Positions 1-12,059 are shown, numbered from the stretch's first letter. The stretch is 64,000 bases of DNA from Rhododendron vialii (GCF_030253575.1 NC_080563.1:13907001-13971000); one strand, 5' to 3'. The notes: a model not told the origin generated them from the letters alone. A program made the numbers and translations.

Positions 1-54
1 TCTCTCTCTCTGTCTCTCAACCTTGACTCTCTCTCTCTAGATCTCTCCCCGTCC
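1..54 (+). promoter_or_regulatory. CT-rich 5' leader of the phospholipase gene
   Basis: The 54 bases before the first ATG are almost pure CT repeats, a common make-up of plant 5' untranslated leaders. The window starts inside it, so the promoter is not visible. There is no upstream ATG. Confidence 0.55.
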
Positions 55-1713
55 ATGCCAATCACTTCATTACAACTTCCGGCCCATAACCTGAGCACAT
101 TTTCTGCCAGAAATGCCAGCTTCAGGCTTCGTGGGTCCCCACTGAACCCATCAAACAGAAACCCTTCGTCCACTTCACTCACCGTTAAATCCGCTGCAAC
201 CACCGAATCCAATAGAACACATCTATCCAACCTTGAAAAACTACTTCAAACGGATTCCAAGCCAAACCCAATTGGTCCGGTAGATGGCTCACGGGAAAAC
301 AGAGGGAAGGGCCTGTTGGAAGGCCTAAACTTGGCGGCCAAGCCAAACCCAATTGGTCCAGTGGATGGCTCACAGGAAATTAAAGGGAAGGGGCTGTTGG
401 AAGGCCTAAACTTGGCGGCCAGAATCTGGCCGGAGATGAAGGCGGCCGAGGACATGTCGCCGCGGCACCTCAACCGGCTCCAGCGGCTGCTATCCAAGTC
501 CCCGGATCATTCCCCGAGGAACAGCCTCGGCAGCCGCTGGCGGGAGTACCACGGCCGCGACGACTGGTCCGGCCTCCTCGACCCGCTTGACGAGAACCTC
601 CGGCGGGAGGTGGTCCGGTACGGCGAGTTCGTCCAGGCGGCCTACCACAACTTCCACTCCGACCCCGCCACGTTGGCGGACGAGGCTCCGGCCCCGCGCC
701 ACGTGGCAGTGCCGGACAGGTCTTACAGGGTGACCAAGAGTCTCTACGCCACGTCATCGGTCGGCTTGCCGAAGTGGATCGATGATGTGGCGCCAGACCT
801 CGGGTGGATGACCCAACGGACGAGCTGCGTTGGATACGTGGCCGTCTGCGACGATCGTCGCGAGATCGCGCGGATGGGGAGGAGGGACATTGTCATCGCG
901 CTCCGCGGGACCGCCACGTGCCTCGAGTGGGCAGAGAACGTGCGGGACCTACTGGTCCCGATTCCGGACCAAAAAAACCCAACCCACAAACAACCCAAGG
1001 TTGAATGCGGTTTCTTGAGTCTATACAATACACGTGGGGCTCACGTGCCAAGCTTGGCCGAGTCAGTAGTTGATGAAATCCACAGACTAATGGAAAAGTA
1101 CAAGGGCGAGACACTAAGCATCACAGTAACTGGACACAGCCTCGGTGCGGCCTTAGCCTTACTGGTAGCCGATGAAGTGAGCACTTGCGCACCCAACGTG
1201 CCGCCGGTGGCCGTCTTCTCGTTCGGCAGCCCTCGTGTCGGCAACAGAGGCTTCACCGATCGAATCACCGCGAGAAACGTCAAGGTGTTACGCATCGTGA
1301 ACAACCAAGACGTGATCACCAGGGTGCCGGGGATGTTCGTCAGCGAAGGCCTCGACAGGACCCTCAGGAACTCCAGCGCGGCCCCGGTGCTGGACGTGCT
1401 CGACAACAACATGCCGTGGGCTTACTCGCACGTAGGGACCGAATTGAGAGTGGACACGAGAATGTCGCCGTACCTAAAACCGGACGCGGACGTAGCGTGC
1501 TGCCACGACTTGGAGGCGTACTTGCATCTCGTGGACGGGTTCTTGTCGTCGAATTGCCCGTTCAGAGCGAATGCCAAGAGAAGTCTAGTGAAGTTGGTGC
1601 ATGAACAAAACTCTAATGTGAAGAAATTGTACACGAATAGGGTAAAGGCCTTGAGCTTGAATATTGAGAGGGAGGGGTTCCCTATGTCAAGTTGCTTGCC
1701 TAGTCCTTCTTGA
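55..1713 (+). CDS. Class I phospholipase A1, gamma type, chloroplast-targeted (DAD1-like lipase)
   Basis: Single-exon gene for a 552-residue lipase. Members of this family cleave the sn-1 acyl chain of phospho- and galactolipids in plastids, and some feed jasmonate synthesis. The first ~50 residues are rich in Ser, Asn and Leu with few acids, as in a chloroplast transit peptide. A class 3 lipase fold follows from about residue 180. The GHSLG nucleophile elbow is at 360-364 (Ser362). Asp419 lies in [11 protein letters not shown], 57 residues on, and His484 or His491 in HDLExYLH completes the triad. Length and lack of introns fit the PLA1-I gamma group. Odd: residues 69-95 are repeated in tandem as 96-122. 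The start is the first ATG after the CT-rich leader. The frame is clean to TGA, so the gene looks functional. The exact Arabidopsis orthologue cannot be assigned without a tree. Confidence 0.93.
   Translation: MPITSLQLPAHNLSTFSARNASFRLRGSPLNPSNRNPSSTSLTVKSAATTESNRTHLSNLEKLLQTDSKPNPIGPVDGSRENRGKGLLEGLNLAAKPNPIGPVDGSQEIKGKGLLEGLNLAARIWPEMKAAEDMSPRHLNRLQRLLSKSPDHSPRNSLGSRWREYHGRDDWSGLLDPLDENLRREVVRYGEFVQAAYHNFHSDPATLADEAPAPRHVAVPDRSYRVTKSLYATSSVGLPKWIDDVAPDLGWMTQRTSCVGYVAVCDDRREIARMGRRDIVIALRGTATCLEWAENVRDLLVPIPDQKNPTHKQPKVECGFLSLYNTRGAHVPSLAESVVDEIHRLMEKYKGETLSITVTGHSLGAALALLVADEVSTCAPNVPPVAVFSFGSPRVGNRGFTDRITARNVKVLRIVNNQDVITRVPGMFVSEGLDRTLRNSSAAPVLDVLDNNMPWAYSHVGTELRVDTRMSPYLKPDADVACCHDLEAYLHLVDGFLSSNCPFRANAKRSLVKLVHEQNSNVKKLYTNRVKALSLNIEREGFPMSSCLPSPS
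259..420 (+). repeat. In-frame 81-bp tandem duplication in the lipase gene
   Basis: Bases 259-339 and 340-420 are two adjacent copies of an 81-bp unit with few differences. They encode two 27-residue copies beginning [11 protein letters not shown] and ending [10 protein letters not shown]. The duplication lies between the transit peptide and the lipase domain and keeps the frame. Confidence 0.95.
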
Positions 1714-1859
1714 CCATGCTAATAAAAGTAAAATTATGGAGGTTGTACAGAAGAAAAACTATTCTGTATGAGTTCAATTACTGCCAAAATCTAATGACTT
1801 AATGTTAAAAGGTCCATATCTCTTTTTGGATATATGATATTGACCAGCCTATAACATTT

Positions 1860-2145
1860 ACTGAAAAGATGTGTAGCATTTACCAAAAAAAAGACGTAAC
1901 ATTTTGAACCGCAAAATATGCAATATTTTATCATAAAGAGGCGTAACATTTTCATCACAAAGAGACATAATATTTTACCTCAAAAAGTGTAGCACCTATA
2001 AAGGTGCATACCATATATGCACTCCTAATCATTAAAAAGGCATAACATGCATTCTCCAAAACAAGATGCAACATTTCACCTAAGTGGGCATAACATTCAC
2101 CAAACATGACATAACATTTTCCAAAAGTAAGAGGTGTATTGAAGC
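1860..2145 (+). repeat. Degenerate array with ATAACATTTT core
   Basis: About ten imperfect units of 20-30 bases share a core like (G/A)(C/T)ATAACATTTT followed by an A-rich spacer such as CACAAAGAG or CCAAAA. Unit length drifts. It lies 150 bases downstream of the lipase stop. I do not recognise the family. Confidence 0.7.
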
Positions 2146-2320
2146 ATTTCCGTTATTGTTAATGTTAATATTCGTAGCATTTTTACCCATATTTCAGTCC
2201 TAGAAACTGTTTTCAAACTACTTGTGTCATTTCCAGAAAAAAAGAAAGAAAAAAAGAAATTTCACTTCCATATTATGGTGGTTTTGGCCACTCTAGGATC
2301 TAACGCATGTTGTCTGTTAC

Positions 2321-2578
2321 TTCCTCGGTCCTAATTTACATGCTCCTTTTAGGGAAATGAGTTTTTATAACTAGAATGATGAGAGTATAGTTAAGTACTA
2401 ATAACTTTTTCAATTTGCCCATACTTTATGCTTTGTTAACATGACACTTAATGTAGAAAAGAAAGAGTGAAAAGAGTAACGTTGCACAACTGTTTATGTT
2501 GATCCTTCAAAATGGACATTCATTTTTGGACATCCCTAAAAGGAAAAAAGGACCAACAATTTGCGACGAATGGTGTAT
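2321..2578. mobile_element. Stowaway-like MITE, degraded
   Basis: The left end TACTTCCTCGGTCCTAATTT is close to the plant Stowaway/mariner terminus (CTCCCTCCGTCCC...). A diverged inverted match, with TTTTAGGG some way inside both ends, lies near 2,578. Right boundary approximate. Confidence 0.5.
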
Positions 2579-3468
2579 TACACTTTCTTCATGTTCCAAA
2601 TAAAAAATAAAAAACTCTTTCTGTACGTTTTGTTTGTTAATTATAATTGTTGAACATTTCCGATGTGCAAAAAACATGGTTGGTCTCGTTGACTAATTAT
2701 ACGTACAACTCTAGGATTTGTACAGCTGCACAGCACAAGTTTTTGGGACATTGACCGAATATATCTTTCTTTTTGAGATCGGAACATAGACCGACCAAAT
2801 TGAAACGGACTTTTCTTTTTCCCAGAACTAAGGTTAGGTTGGGTTGATTTGATTTTTCATTCTCTTCTAGGAGTATCATGATTGATGACCTGATCGAGAG
2901 CATATCTCTGGTATTTCAAGCCAGTAATTTATATTAAGCATGGAAAACCTCCATTTGATCGAGATTGTTATAACATAGTAGGAGTATAAAAATATCATTG
3001 CTCAAGCCTTGTATACGTGGGACAGAACGACTCTAATTAAGTTCTGAATTACACCCCCGTTATCGGGAAGAAAAAATCAAAAACATTATTCAGGCTGGTG
3101 GTGATTTTTTAGCCCGAGGTTAAAATTCTTCAAGACTCTTCGCTTATGTGTTAAAAGACGCTTACGCATGAGAATAGTTGAATAGAGAAATCAACGACTA
3201 ATGATAAGTGCCAAGAAGATACAAATAAGATCTACAAGATTAAAGTCAAAGAATGTTATATAATTTTTATATTGAGGTTTCACATCGCCAACAAATTGAC
3301 TGAATACTATACAAATATATATGATCAACGAGATGAAAGTCAACCAGTATTATGTCGAGGTCAACATTTTCAAGCAAATTGACTGAATAATAAAATGTTT
3401 ATTAAATCACACAACGTCTATTCCAGTTACAACTCCGGTGATCATTCCGGCTCAAGTAATACCGAAGT

Positions 3469-4132
3469 ATGTTGGAATATACTATAAGAAATAGGGGCAC
3501 AAGTAGCCTGCTTCAGGTAAACTCCAGGGCCTCGGAACCAAATACTCAATATTATGTTGAAGAGCCTGAAAGCTCACGGGCCTCCCCTGTTTATAATCGC
3601 AAACTGGATATTGAGTATTGGGTTGCCAGCCCTCTTCCAAAACCTCTTAGCCCGTCTCGTTTTGAGGTGGGCCTTTCTGTTATTTATTCTGAGGTGGGCC
3701 TCTCTGTGATTTTTAATCGTCTTCTCAATCTAAAGCGCAAGGCATCTGATGATTTAGAGTAAGTTTCTTGCCAAGAAACCTAATCTCCTGATTGAGGCGG
3801 GTGCCCAATCCCCAAGCAGCGAGGTAGTGCAGCAATCCAGTGCTTCCACCGAAGAGGCTAGGGAGATTTCTAATGGGTGTCAGAGGGGCCTCGGTCGGAA
3901 TGGGAGAGGGGGTAAGTCTGCTAGGGGTAGGAAGAGGGGTAATCCCACTGTGGCTGTGGTGGAAATGGAGTTGGTGGAGGTGCCTATTTCTCAATCGTCT
4001 GGCCCTTTAGGGCTTATAGATGAGGCTGAGAAAGATGTTAGTGAGAAAGAAGGTTTGGGGGATTGTTCCATAGTTGGTGGATCTGATCGAGCTTTGGTGA
4101 CTGGCCTTAATCAGCCATGCAAGCAATGGTGA
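3469..4132 (+). pseudogene. LINE ORF1-like remnant
   Basis: Two overlapping-phase frames (3,469-3,762 and 3,827-4,132) encode a low-complexity basic/acidic protein with no CCHC knuckle that I can see, including a GRNGRGGKSARGRKRG stretch. It is placed as the ORF1 C-terminal part only because the LINE endonuclease starts right after it at 4,136. At least one frameshift separates the two frames. Confidence 0.45.
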
Positions 4133-4135
4133 TTT

Positions 4136-4252
4136 TCAGCTGGAATGTTCAGGGGTTGGGGTGCCCACTGACATCCCAAATCTTACGAGGGTTGTGTACA
4201 ATCCATCGCCCCCTAGTGGTATTTGTCATGAAGACTAAAATAAAAGGGATAT
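4136..4252 (+). pseudogene. LINE ORF2 endonuclease, N-terminal piece
   Basis: Starts at an ATG and encodes MVIFSWNVQGLG, the first motif of the L1 apurinic-type endonuclease, followed by LVVFVMKTK where active elements have an ETK motif. The catalytic Glu is therefore Lys here. The piece is cut by the LTR element at 4,253, whose 5-bp target duplication GATAT spans 4,248-4,252. Confidence 0.8.
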
Positions 4253-5141
4253 TGTGATAACCCAATTTAAATCTTTAAAATTTTTCTTGCAATTTTGTCA
4301 CCCTAGTCATTCTCGGAATAAATATCCTAACTTATGATAAATTTTGAATACTTCTTAAGAACAAAGGCCGAGCAATCACACTGATTTTCTTAACTCTCTA
4401 TCTCTCTTTCCCCGAACATAACACCTCCCCGACACCCTCCATCTGAACTAACATTTAACGGATCACTTACCGTTAAGATTTAGAGAATATATTAATTTGT
4501 GACTTAAGATTTATAAAAGTAGAGTATTTTTTGCTGTAACTGTCAATTTTTATAAGATTTTACATATATCGCCATAACCTTTTAAACAACATCGGGGTAC
4601 AGGAATAAGGCACTAGTCACTACAAGGCGAAAAGAATAATCCGGAAAGAATCGGATTAAATTCCCTAGATTTTGTGGATTTTATTGGATTCACAAAGATT
4701 TGATATAGATACACTTGGATTTTATTAGATTCCCTAAGATTTGATTAGATATTATTAAATATAATTGGATTTTCTTAGATTATGTAAGATTTGATTTAGA
4801 TATTATTAGATTTGATTAGATTATATTAGATAATTCTAGAAGATATGGTCAGATTTTGTGAAAGATAATGTTAGATATGATTAGATTTTGTTGGATATTA
4901 TAAGATTATATGAGATTTGCTCTAGATTTTGTTAGATAATATTGAATTTTATTAGATATTATTAGAATATATAAGATATTATTAGATTACATAAGATTAT
5001 GATCATGATTTGATTTGATTTTCTAGATTTGATCTAGATTCTTCTTCCATTAGTATAAATAGGCCTCCCCTCCCTTCCCCTCCACACACCACACCTACAC
5101 ACACACAGTACACACATGGCACTTAGTTAAAGGAAAAGAAG

Positions 5142-5178
<37 letters not shown>

Positions 5179-6187
5179 AGAAGAAGAAGAAGAAGAAAGA
5201 GAGAAAAGAGAGAAATCAAGGAAGGAGGAGAAAGAAAAATAAATTTAAAACAAGACGTTCCGAAATAAATATGTAGATTTTCGCATGGTAATTGTGCTTC
5301 TCGAACGAGGTGAGTTATGAATATACTCTGGGTACATATTGTTTTTCTAAAACTCATTTTGTGATTGTTTTATTAAATCTTATATGTTGAATAAAAATAA
5401 ATTACATAAGTATAATCGTGAAAAGAAAAAGATTTTATAAAAAGACATGGGATTATTTTTCTTAAAAAGAAGTTTAATGGATATTGGTGTAACATCTGGG
5501 CGAAGAGCTCTGATGAGCTATGTTTGAATTGGCGCCTATGGATTGTGGAAAGGATACAGCCGGGTATCCATTGGATTGATATCAATTCCATTGTTTTGCT
5601 AGGGTCGCTCCCCGGACTACCGGATTACCGCCCAAGATGATGGTCTAGATGATAGTCAAGGTGAAACTATGATGGTTAAGATGATGATTGATATATCTCT
5701 CTTTGACTCACTTGTGATAATTGCAACTGGAATATGATTGTTCTATCTCTTATGATTTTGCAAGCTAATGGATTATTATGCTGTGTTTTTATCCTACTTA
5801 ATCCCATGTTTATTATGTGGCCTTAGTATATCGTAACTTACTGAATTGATTTTGTGTTCCATAAAACCTTTTCAGGAATTTAGGGTTAAAGAAGGCTTAT
5901 CCATTACATGTGAAAGATATTAGTTGTCGTGGCTAAATAAGGAAATAATGTGTTAATGAGTGGCGTTTGTGTGTGCGAGCCACAATTATATAATTTTAAA
6001 GTTGTAATCAGTAAACACGCTAGACAGCTCTAAATATAATATTTTATTTTTAATTTACGATCTTGGAAGTTTTGAATAAAAAGAATAATGATAATATTTT
6101 CTTTGTTGTGTGATATCTAGGCCTGGGGTGACTTTTAAATCACTGGCCATGTCACGAATTTCTACCCATCGGATTTGGGTCGTGACA
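4253..6187 (+). repeat. 5' LTR of the LARD-like element
   Basis: Direct repeat of 9,706-11,701. It contains an AT-rich block of degenerate (T)TAGATT units (about 4,660-5,040), a TATA box at 5,054, a short GA/GAA microsatellite (about 5,143-5,196) and the TG...CA ends. Confidence 0.92.
5054..5061 (+). promoter_or_regulatory. TATA box of the 5' LTR
   Basis: TATAAATA followed by GGCCTCCCC. The same box occurs in the right LTR, which supports it as the LTR promoter. Confidence 0.6.
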
Positions 6188-6191
6188 GAGT

Positions 6192-6203
6192 TGGTATCAG
6201 AGC
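6192..6203 (+). other. Primer-binding site (initiator Met-tRNA)
   Basis: TGGTATCAGAGC four bases after the LTR end is the standard plant PBS complementary to the 3' end of initiator Met-tRNA. Confidence 0.9.
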
Positions 6204-9200
6204 TAGGTTCGTAAAATATTTTTCTATAAAAACTCAGAGCTGTAGGAACACACAGAAAATCAATGCACTAGACTCAAAGTATGCTTAGATGGTAGTAGGC
6301 TCGTTAAGTTGTCAGCACGTTTAGTTTGGTAATTCTCTCTTTCTACGATTTCACGTTATTTCATCAGTCCTCCTCATGACCCCTCAATTGAATTTTCATA
6401 TTTGAATCATAGAGCTAGCCATCCTTGAAATGTCATTGGGCGATTGATCTTGGATGTTATTTTGAAAATGCGTGCGGCCGACGCAATTTCAAGAGCTATA
6501 TCTAGATTAGTCCCCCACATCTAAGTTTCAATGATTTCTTGACTGAACTTGATGAAATACTCTATATCTCTAGCATCACGGTGACATAGTTCTATTTGTT
6601 TCTGCTATTTTGAACTTTGGTCAAACGTCTGGTGTCCTTTCCAAAAATATTCTAGCGTTATTCTCTTATATCATTCTCAATAGCTAGAATGAGGCAAATA
6701 GAGACAAACCTCATGACTCTAGCGAATGATTGAACCAGACCACGAAATTGACCTATGAATTTTACGAACGGTTGGACTTGGAAATTTGTAGAACCTATGG
6801 ATCATATTTCTATAGTAGGGTTACTAACCTAGTTACAAATAGGAATAATGTATTAATAATGCGGAGGTTAGTTACTAGTGATTTTTTTCAAAAAAAGAAG
6901 AAGAAGGATAGTTTAGAATTCCATATTGTTTGGGTGAAGCTGGTACCCATTTCATTGGTTCTTTCCTATAACTTAGAGTATAAGTAGTAAGATAATTGGT
7001 GAAAAATGGCGCAATCGGAAATTCAAAGGGTTAACGTGGTGGAGATTGTTTGGAGAACTATTTGATGGTATGGAGACATTCATTTTTGGAGGTATTGCAT
7101 AAATTGGGGTTTCGTAGTTGGTACAGTATTGGTGTTCGTCTGGTATTTGGAAAAAAAAAATTGAAAAGGAAAGGAGTTTGTGCTAGACATTTATTTTTGA
7201 GGCTTTGTAGATATGTAGGTTGTTAGAAAACGGGGTACAACGTGATAATGAAGTTTGCCTTAGTAGGTTTGTTGTAACTAGTGGGCACTATATGAAAAAA
7301 AAAAAAGGGTGATGGAACACATGGGTTTTAGATACTTTGGCTGGATGGCTTGATAAAGTGGTATGCCCATTGAGTTTTTAGCAATATGGAGTGTATGAGC
7401 AGTTGGAGTTATTTTGTAGTGGTTGGGTTATGATATAGAGTATATGTGTTGGAGATTTCTTTTGGGTATGTGTAGATGTTTAAGAAGAAAATTTTAATAT
7501 TGATTACTTAATTGGGGCTAGCACGAAGACGATATCTTTGAGGTTATTGACTTTTTTTTTATGCCTTAAGATTTTGGGCTTTGAAGTTGCAGAAAGAAGT
7601 AATTAGACATGGAACTATTTTATTATGAGTGTTATAGGTGTTGTTTCTGCTATTGGAAATTGAGGACTGTGTTGTGCTATTTTTGGACCAGACATTTGAG
7701 TTGAAGAATTACTATCTTTTAACGCATAATAAGAACTTATTATTTTGGAAGTGTTGTAGGCTATTGTATAGTATAAAGGTGTTATACGTGGCAAGAAATT
7801 AAATAGGGGATGAGTTCATTTGGGTGACAGTCGAAGAAACAACAAAGTATACATAAGGAAGTAGGCGTCGAAGATGTGAGAGTATTGTTGGTGTGATTGA
7901 GGGGTGTCACTGGAGGAGCCCTTACATTTGGAGTCTGACTATAAAAGATTATATGAGTTTTGAGTTAGAGTCGCCTAAATAATAGTAGGATAATAGTTTC
8001 ATGTATTGGCCAATGATTTTGCATGGATGTGTAAGAATTTGTTTTGGAGAGGTCAACTTCTGATGATTAGGAAATTTGTTTTGCTTAGGAACACTGTATT
8101 TTATGAATTGCGATGGAGGAACTAAGGGGTATCGGAATATTTAGAAGCGCATGTTTCATAGAGGAGCACTAAGGGTATAAGAATTCTAATCTTGATTCAC
8201 GAGACATTATGAGAGGCAAAGTTATAGAATGCTCAAGAACATTATCTTTACATATGGACATTTGATTCCTTGTATTCAATAGGCATTTGCATATTTGCAT
8301 GATCAAGTAAATTGAGGAACAAAGGGTCTTGGGGTTACTCGTCACAACTATCGTAATTCTAGATGAGAAGCGCTAATGAGCAATAAGAAACTCAATGAAA
8401 AAGATTATTTATTTTTGAGGTATTGAAATTTTGGGTTGTTAACATTCACTTTTCAGCATATCAAGATTATTTAGATGTCGTTACTGAGAAACTTGAGATA
8501 TAAGGATTGAGGAAACTAAAATTGATTGCTATTGGTATTATTCTGCTGGACAAGAAGGTTTTGTAGTGTGAAACCCCGAGTTTTAAAATGAAGTAATTCT
8601 ATTTCGTTATGGTTTTGCTAGTAAATTGTTAGTTGGTTATTAGAGGCGTGGTGTGAATTGACGGATAACAAAACTTAGTACAAGACTTTTTTTTAGATGG
8701 AGAGATGTACAATAGGAGGAAGTTAATGCGTAGCAAGATAATACTTCTTGGGTGGACCATGGTGTGGAATGTTTATTGTGCCTCTATAGCTCTATTTATG
8801 CCAGAAGGAAACAGTGAGGAGCGGTGTGTCTTGCAAAAAAAAAAAAAGGAGGGAAAATTCTTCTATAGGTGGCATTATGGTGGTGCATGGGTGCACATGT
8901 GGATGAAAGAAATGGAAGGTTTTGCTCTAGGTGACAACTACATAAGTAAATAGTATTGGTGAAATTTGTTTATATAGTTTCAGGTGGGAATTCAAATTGA
9001 CATATGCATACAAGTTAAAAATCTCTATGGAGTCAATTTTTAGTCAAAGGGAGTTTAGTCCCGAAGGAAAAAGAAATAGGAGTATTCTTCATGTCTATTA
9101 TTGGACATGGGCTGTTGCACAGTAATTTCTTTGATGAGGAAGTTTGGTGTGTATATGTGTGGAGAAGACGACAATATGATGACCGACAATGAATTCAAGT

Positions 9201-9705
9201 GATGGAGTTTTGACATATTGTGGTGGCAAGACCTACTTACTCTATGGTCACTGTCGTTATTTTGAGGTTTAAGATAGAGTTATTGGCGAATGGAACAATT
9301 TTATTTAGTCAATTTTTTTCAAATTTTGGAAATTTTGAGACGTTGGTATTATTTAAGGTTGTTGGTTAAGCGCTGAAATAGAAAATTTAAGAAGTACATA
9401 TGGAGGATTATTATATTGGGTAAGTTGGCATGGAGTTGGTAATTTTTGTTAAGCGGAGGAGATTACTAGTCACCACAGCCCTTAAAGTAGTAAATTATTG
9501 ACTTTGATTTTTTTTAAGGTTATGAAGCTAGTAAGGATATAGTAGTAATGCTCTATTAAAGGTCATAATGTATCACGTACATTTGCAATCTTGTATGGGT
9601 TGATCTGTTAAAAATATATATACATATATATATATATAATAAAAAAATTATTTTTAAAGATTATAGTCAAGTTTGGAGGACCAAACTTCTTAAAGTGGGG
9701 GATGA
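6204..9705 (+). other. Interior of the LARD-like element, no recognisable coding
   Basis: About 3.5 kb with only short random frames (longest 85 and 82 codons), several homopolymer A runs, and no RT, integrase or gag motif in any frame. The stretch before 9,706 (AAAGTGGGGGATGA) is the polypurine tract. Confidence 0.7.
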
Positions 9706-10582
9706 TGTGATAATCCAATTTCAACCTTCAAAATTTTTCTTGCAATTTTGTCATCCTAGTCATTTTCGGAATAAATATCCTAACTTATGATAAATTTTGA
9801 ATACTTCTTTAAGAACAAAGGCCGAGCAATCACACTGATTTTCTTAACTCTCTATCTCTCTTTCCCCGAACATAACACCTCCCTGACACCCTCCAACTGA
9901 ACTAACATTTAACGGGTCACTTACCGTTAAGATTTAGAGAATATATTAATTTGTGACTTAAGATTTATAAAAGTAGAGTATTTTTCGATGTAACTGTCAA
10001 TTTTTATAAGACTTTACAAATATCGCAATAACCTTTTAAACAACATCGGGGTACAGGAATAAGGCACTAGTCACTATAAGACGAAAAGAATAATCCTAAA
10101 AGAATCGGATTAAATTTCCTAGATTTGTGGATTTTAATGGATTCACAAAAATTTGATATAGATACACATGGATTTTATTAGATTCCCTAAGATTTGATTA
10201 GATATTATTAAATATACTTGGATTTTCTTAGATTATGTAAGATTTGATTAGATTATATTAGATAATTCTAAAAGATATGGTTAGATTTTGTGAAAGATAA
10301 TGTTAGATATGGTTAGATTATGTTGGATATTATAAGATTATATAAGATTTTGCTCTAGATTTTGTTAGATAATATTGGATTTTATTAGATTTTATTAGAA
10401 TATATAAGATATTATTAGATTACATAAGATTATGATCATGATTTGATTTGATTTTCTAGATTTGATCTAGATTCTTCTTCCATTAGTATAAATAGGCCTT
10501 CTCTCCCTTCCCCTCCACACACCACACCTACACACACACTACACACATGGCACTTAGTTAAAGGAAAAGAAGGAAGGAAGGA

Positions 10583-10679
<97 letters not shown>

Positions 10680-11701
10680 AGAAGAAGAAGAAGAAGAAGA
10701 AGAAGAAGAAGAGAGAAATCAATGAAGGAGCAGAAAGAAAAATAAATTTAAAACAAGATGTTCCGCAATAAATATGTAGATTTTCGCATGGTAATTGTGC
10801 TTCTCAAACGAGGTGAGTTACGAATATACTCTGGGTACATATTGTTTTTCTAAAACTCATTTTGTGATTGTTTTATTAAATCTTATGTTGAATAAAAATA
10901 AATTACATAAGTATAATCGTGAAAAGAAAAAGATTTTTATAAAAAGATATGGGATTATTTTTCTTAAAAAGAAGTTTAATGGATATTGGTGTAACATCTG
11001 GGCGAAGAGCTCTGACGAGCTATGTTTGAATTGGCGCCTATGGATTGTGGAAATGATACGTCCGGGTATCCATTGGATTGATATCAATTCCATTGTTTTA
11101 CTGGGGTCGCTCCCCGGGCTACCGGATTACCGCCCAAGATGATGGTCTAGATGATGGCCAAGATGATGGTCAAGGTGAAACTATGATGGTTAAGATGATG
11201 ATTGATATATCTTTCTTTGTCTCACTTGTGGTGATTGCAACTAGAATATGATTGTTCTATCTCTTATGATTTTACAAGCTAATGGATTATTATGCTATGT
11301 TTTTATTCTACTTAATCTCATGTTTATTACGTGGCCTTATTATATCGAAACTTACCGAATTGGTTTTGTGTTCCATAAAACCTTTTCAGGAATTCAGGGT
11401 TAAAGAAGGCATATCCGTTACGTGTGAAAGATATCAGTTGTCGTGGCTAAATAAGGAAATAATGTGTTAATGAGTGGCGTTTGTGTGTGCGAGCCACAAT
11501 TATATAATTTTAAAGTTGTAATCAGTGAACACGCTAAACAGCTCTGAATATAATATTTTATTTTTAATTTACGATCCTGGGAGTTTTGACTAAAAAGAAT
11601 AATGATAATATTTTTGTTGTTGTGTGATTTCTAGGCCTGGGGTGACGTTTAAATCACTGGCCATGTCACGAATTTCTACCCATCGGATTTGGATCGTGAT
11701 A
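9706..11701 (+). repeat. 3' LTR of the LARD-like element
   Basis: Direct repeat of 4,253-6,187 with the same order of features. The GA/GAA microsatellite (about 10,586-10,712) is more than twice as long as in the left copy and accounts for most of the length difference. It ends TGATA where the left copy ends TGACA. Confidence 0.92.
10487..10494 (+). promoter_or_regulatory. TATA box of the 3' LTR
   Basis: TATAAATA in the same context as at 5,054. Confidence 0.55.
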
Positions 11702-11706
11702 GATAT

Positions 11707-11869
11707 CCTAGAAAAAATAAGGAGAAGGCTCCACTTCTCGAATGGTAGCTATGTGGATCCAATTGAGCTATTGGGGGGTCTTGTGTTGTGGTGGAAGGAT
11801 GGAGTTGATGTTGATGTTCGTTTCAAGTCGAGGAATTTATTCAGGTGTATTTTTAAGTGGTCTTCTATG
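11707..11869 (+). pseudogene. LINE endonuclease, middle piece
   Basis: Encodes DILEKIRRRLHF then LLGGLVLWWKDGVDVDV, the GGL..LWK segment of plant L1 endonucleases. It sits between the LARD-like element and the TIR element. A one-base frame change separates it from the first piece. Confidence 0.75.
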
Positions 11870-12059
11870 GACTTATTTGATAACCTAAATTCAGCACTTA
11901 AAATTGAATCAATTAAGTAATAAATGATTAAGTAAATTTGATAACCACATTTTATATTGCTTAACAAATTAAGCACCATTTAAAATATAGGCTAAAAAGT
12001 TGAAAAAAATTACGTAGCTTTGAGCTACTTAATTCTGGCTGAATTTTTATGTACTAACA

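Larger units (their letters stand above)
1714..3399. other. Intergenic: lipase 3' flank and decayed repeats
   Basis: Just past the stop, an AATAAAA stretch near 1,720 could serve as polyadenylation signal. The rest is AT-rich and holds a degenerate short-repeat array, a Stowaway-like MITE and no supported gene. A 68-codon minus-strand frame at 2,697-2,903 has no recognisable domain. Confidence 0.6.
4253..11701 (+). mobile_element. Non-coding LTR retrotransposon (LARD-like), complete
   Basis: Two direct LTRs of 1,935 and 1,996 bp flank a 3.5 kb interior. The target duplication is GATAT (4,248-4,252 and 11,702-11,706). The LTRs begin TGTGATAA and end TGACA/TGATA. A primer-binding site for initiator Met-tRNA follows the left LTR, and a purine-rich tract precedes the right one. 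No gag, protease, RT or integrase motif is visible inside, so it would depend on another element's proteins. The LTR ends and PBS resemble Tekay/Del chromoviruses, which is my guess for the helper family. The LTRs differ by several percent by eye, so the insertion is not very recent. Confidence 0.9.

Noticed and set aside
5127..5357. Minus-strand Leu/Ser-rich frame
   Set aside because: Translation of the GA/GAA microsatellite in the LTR.
8705..8953. 82-codon frame inside the LARD-like element
   Set aside because: No similarity to gag or pol that I can recognise; length within chance for this AT-rich interior.
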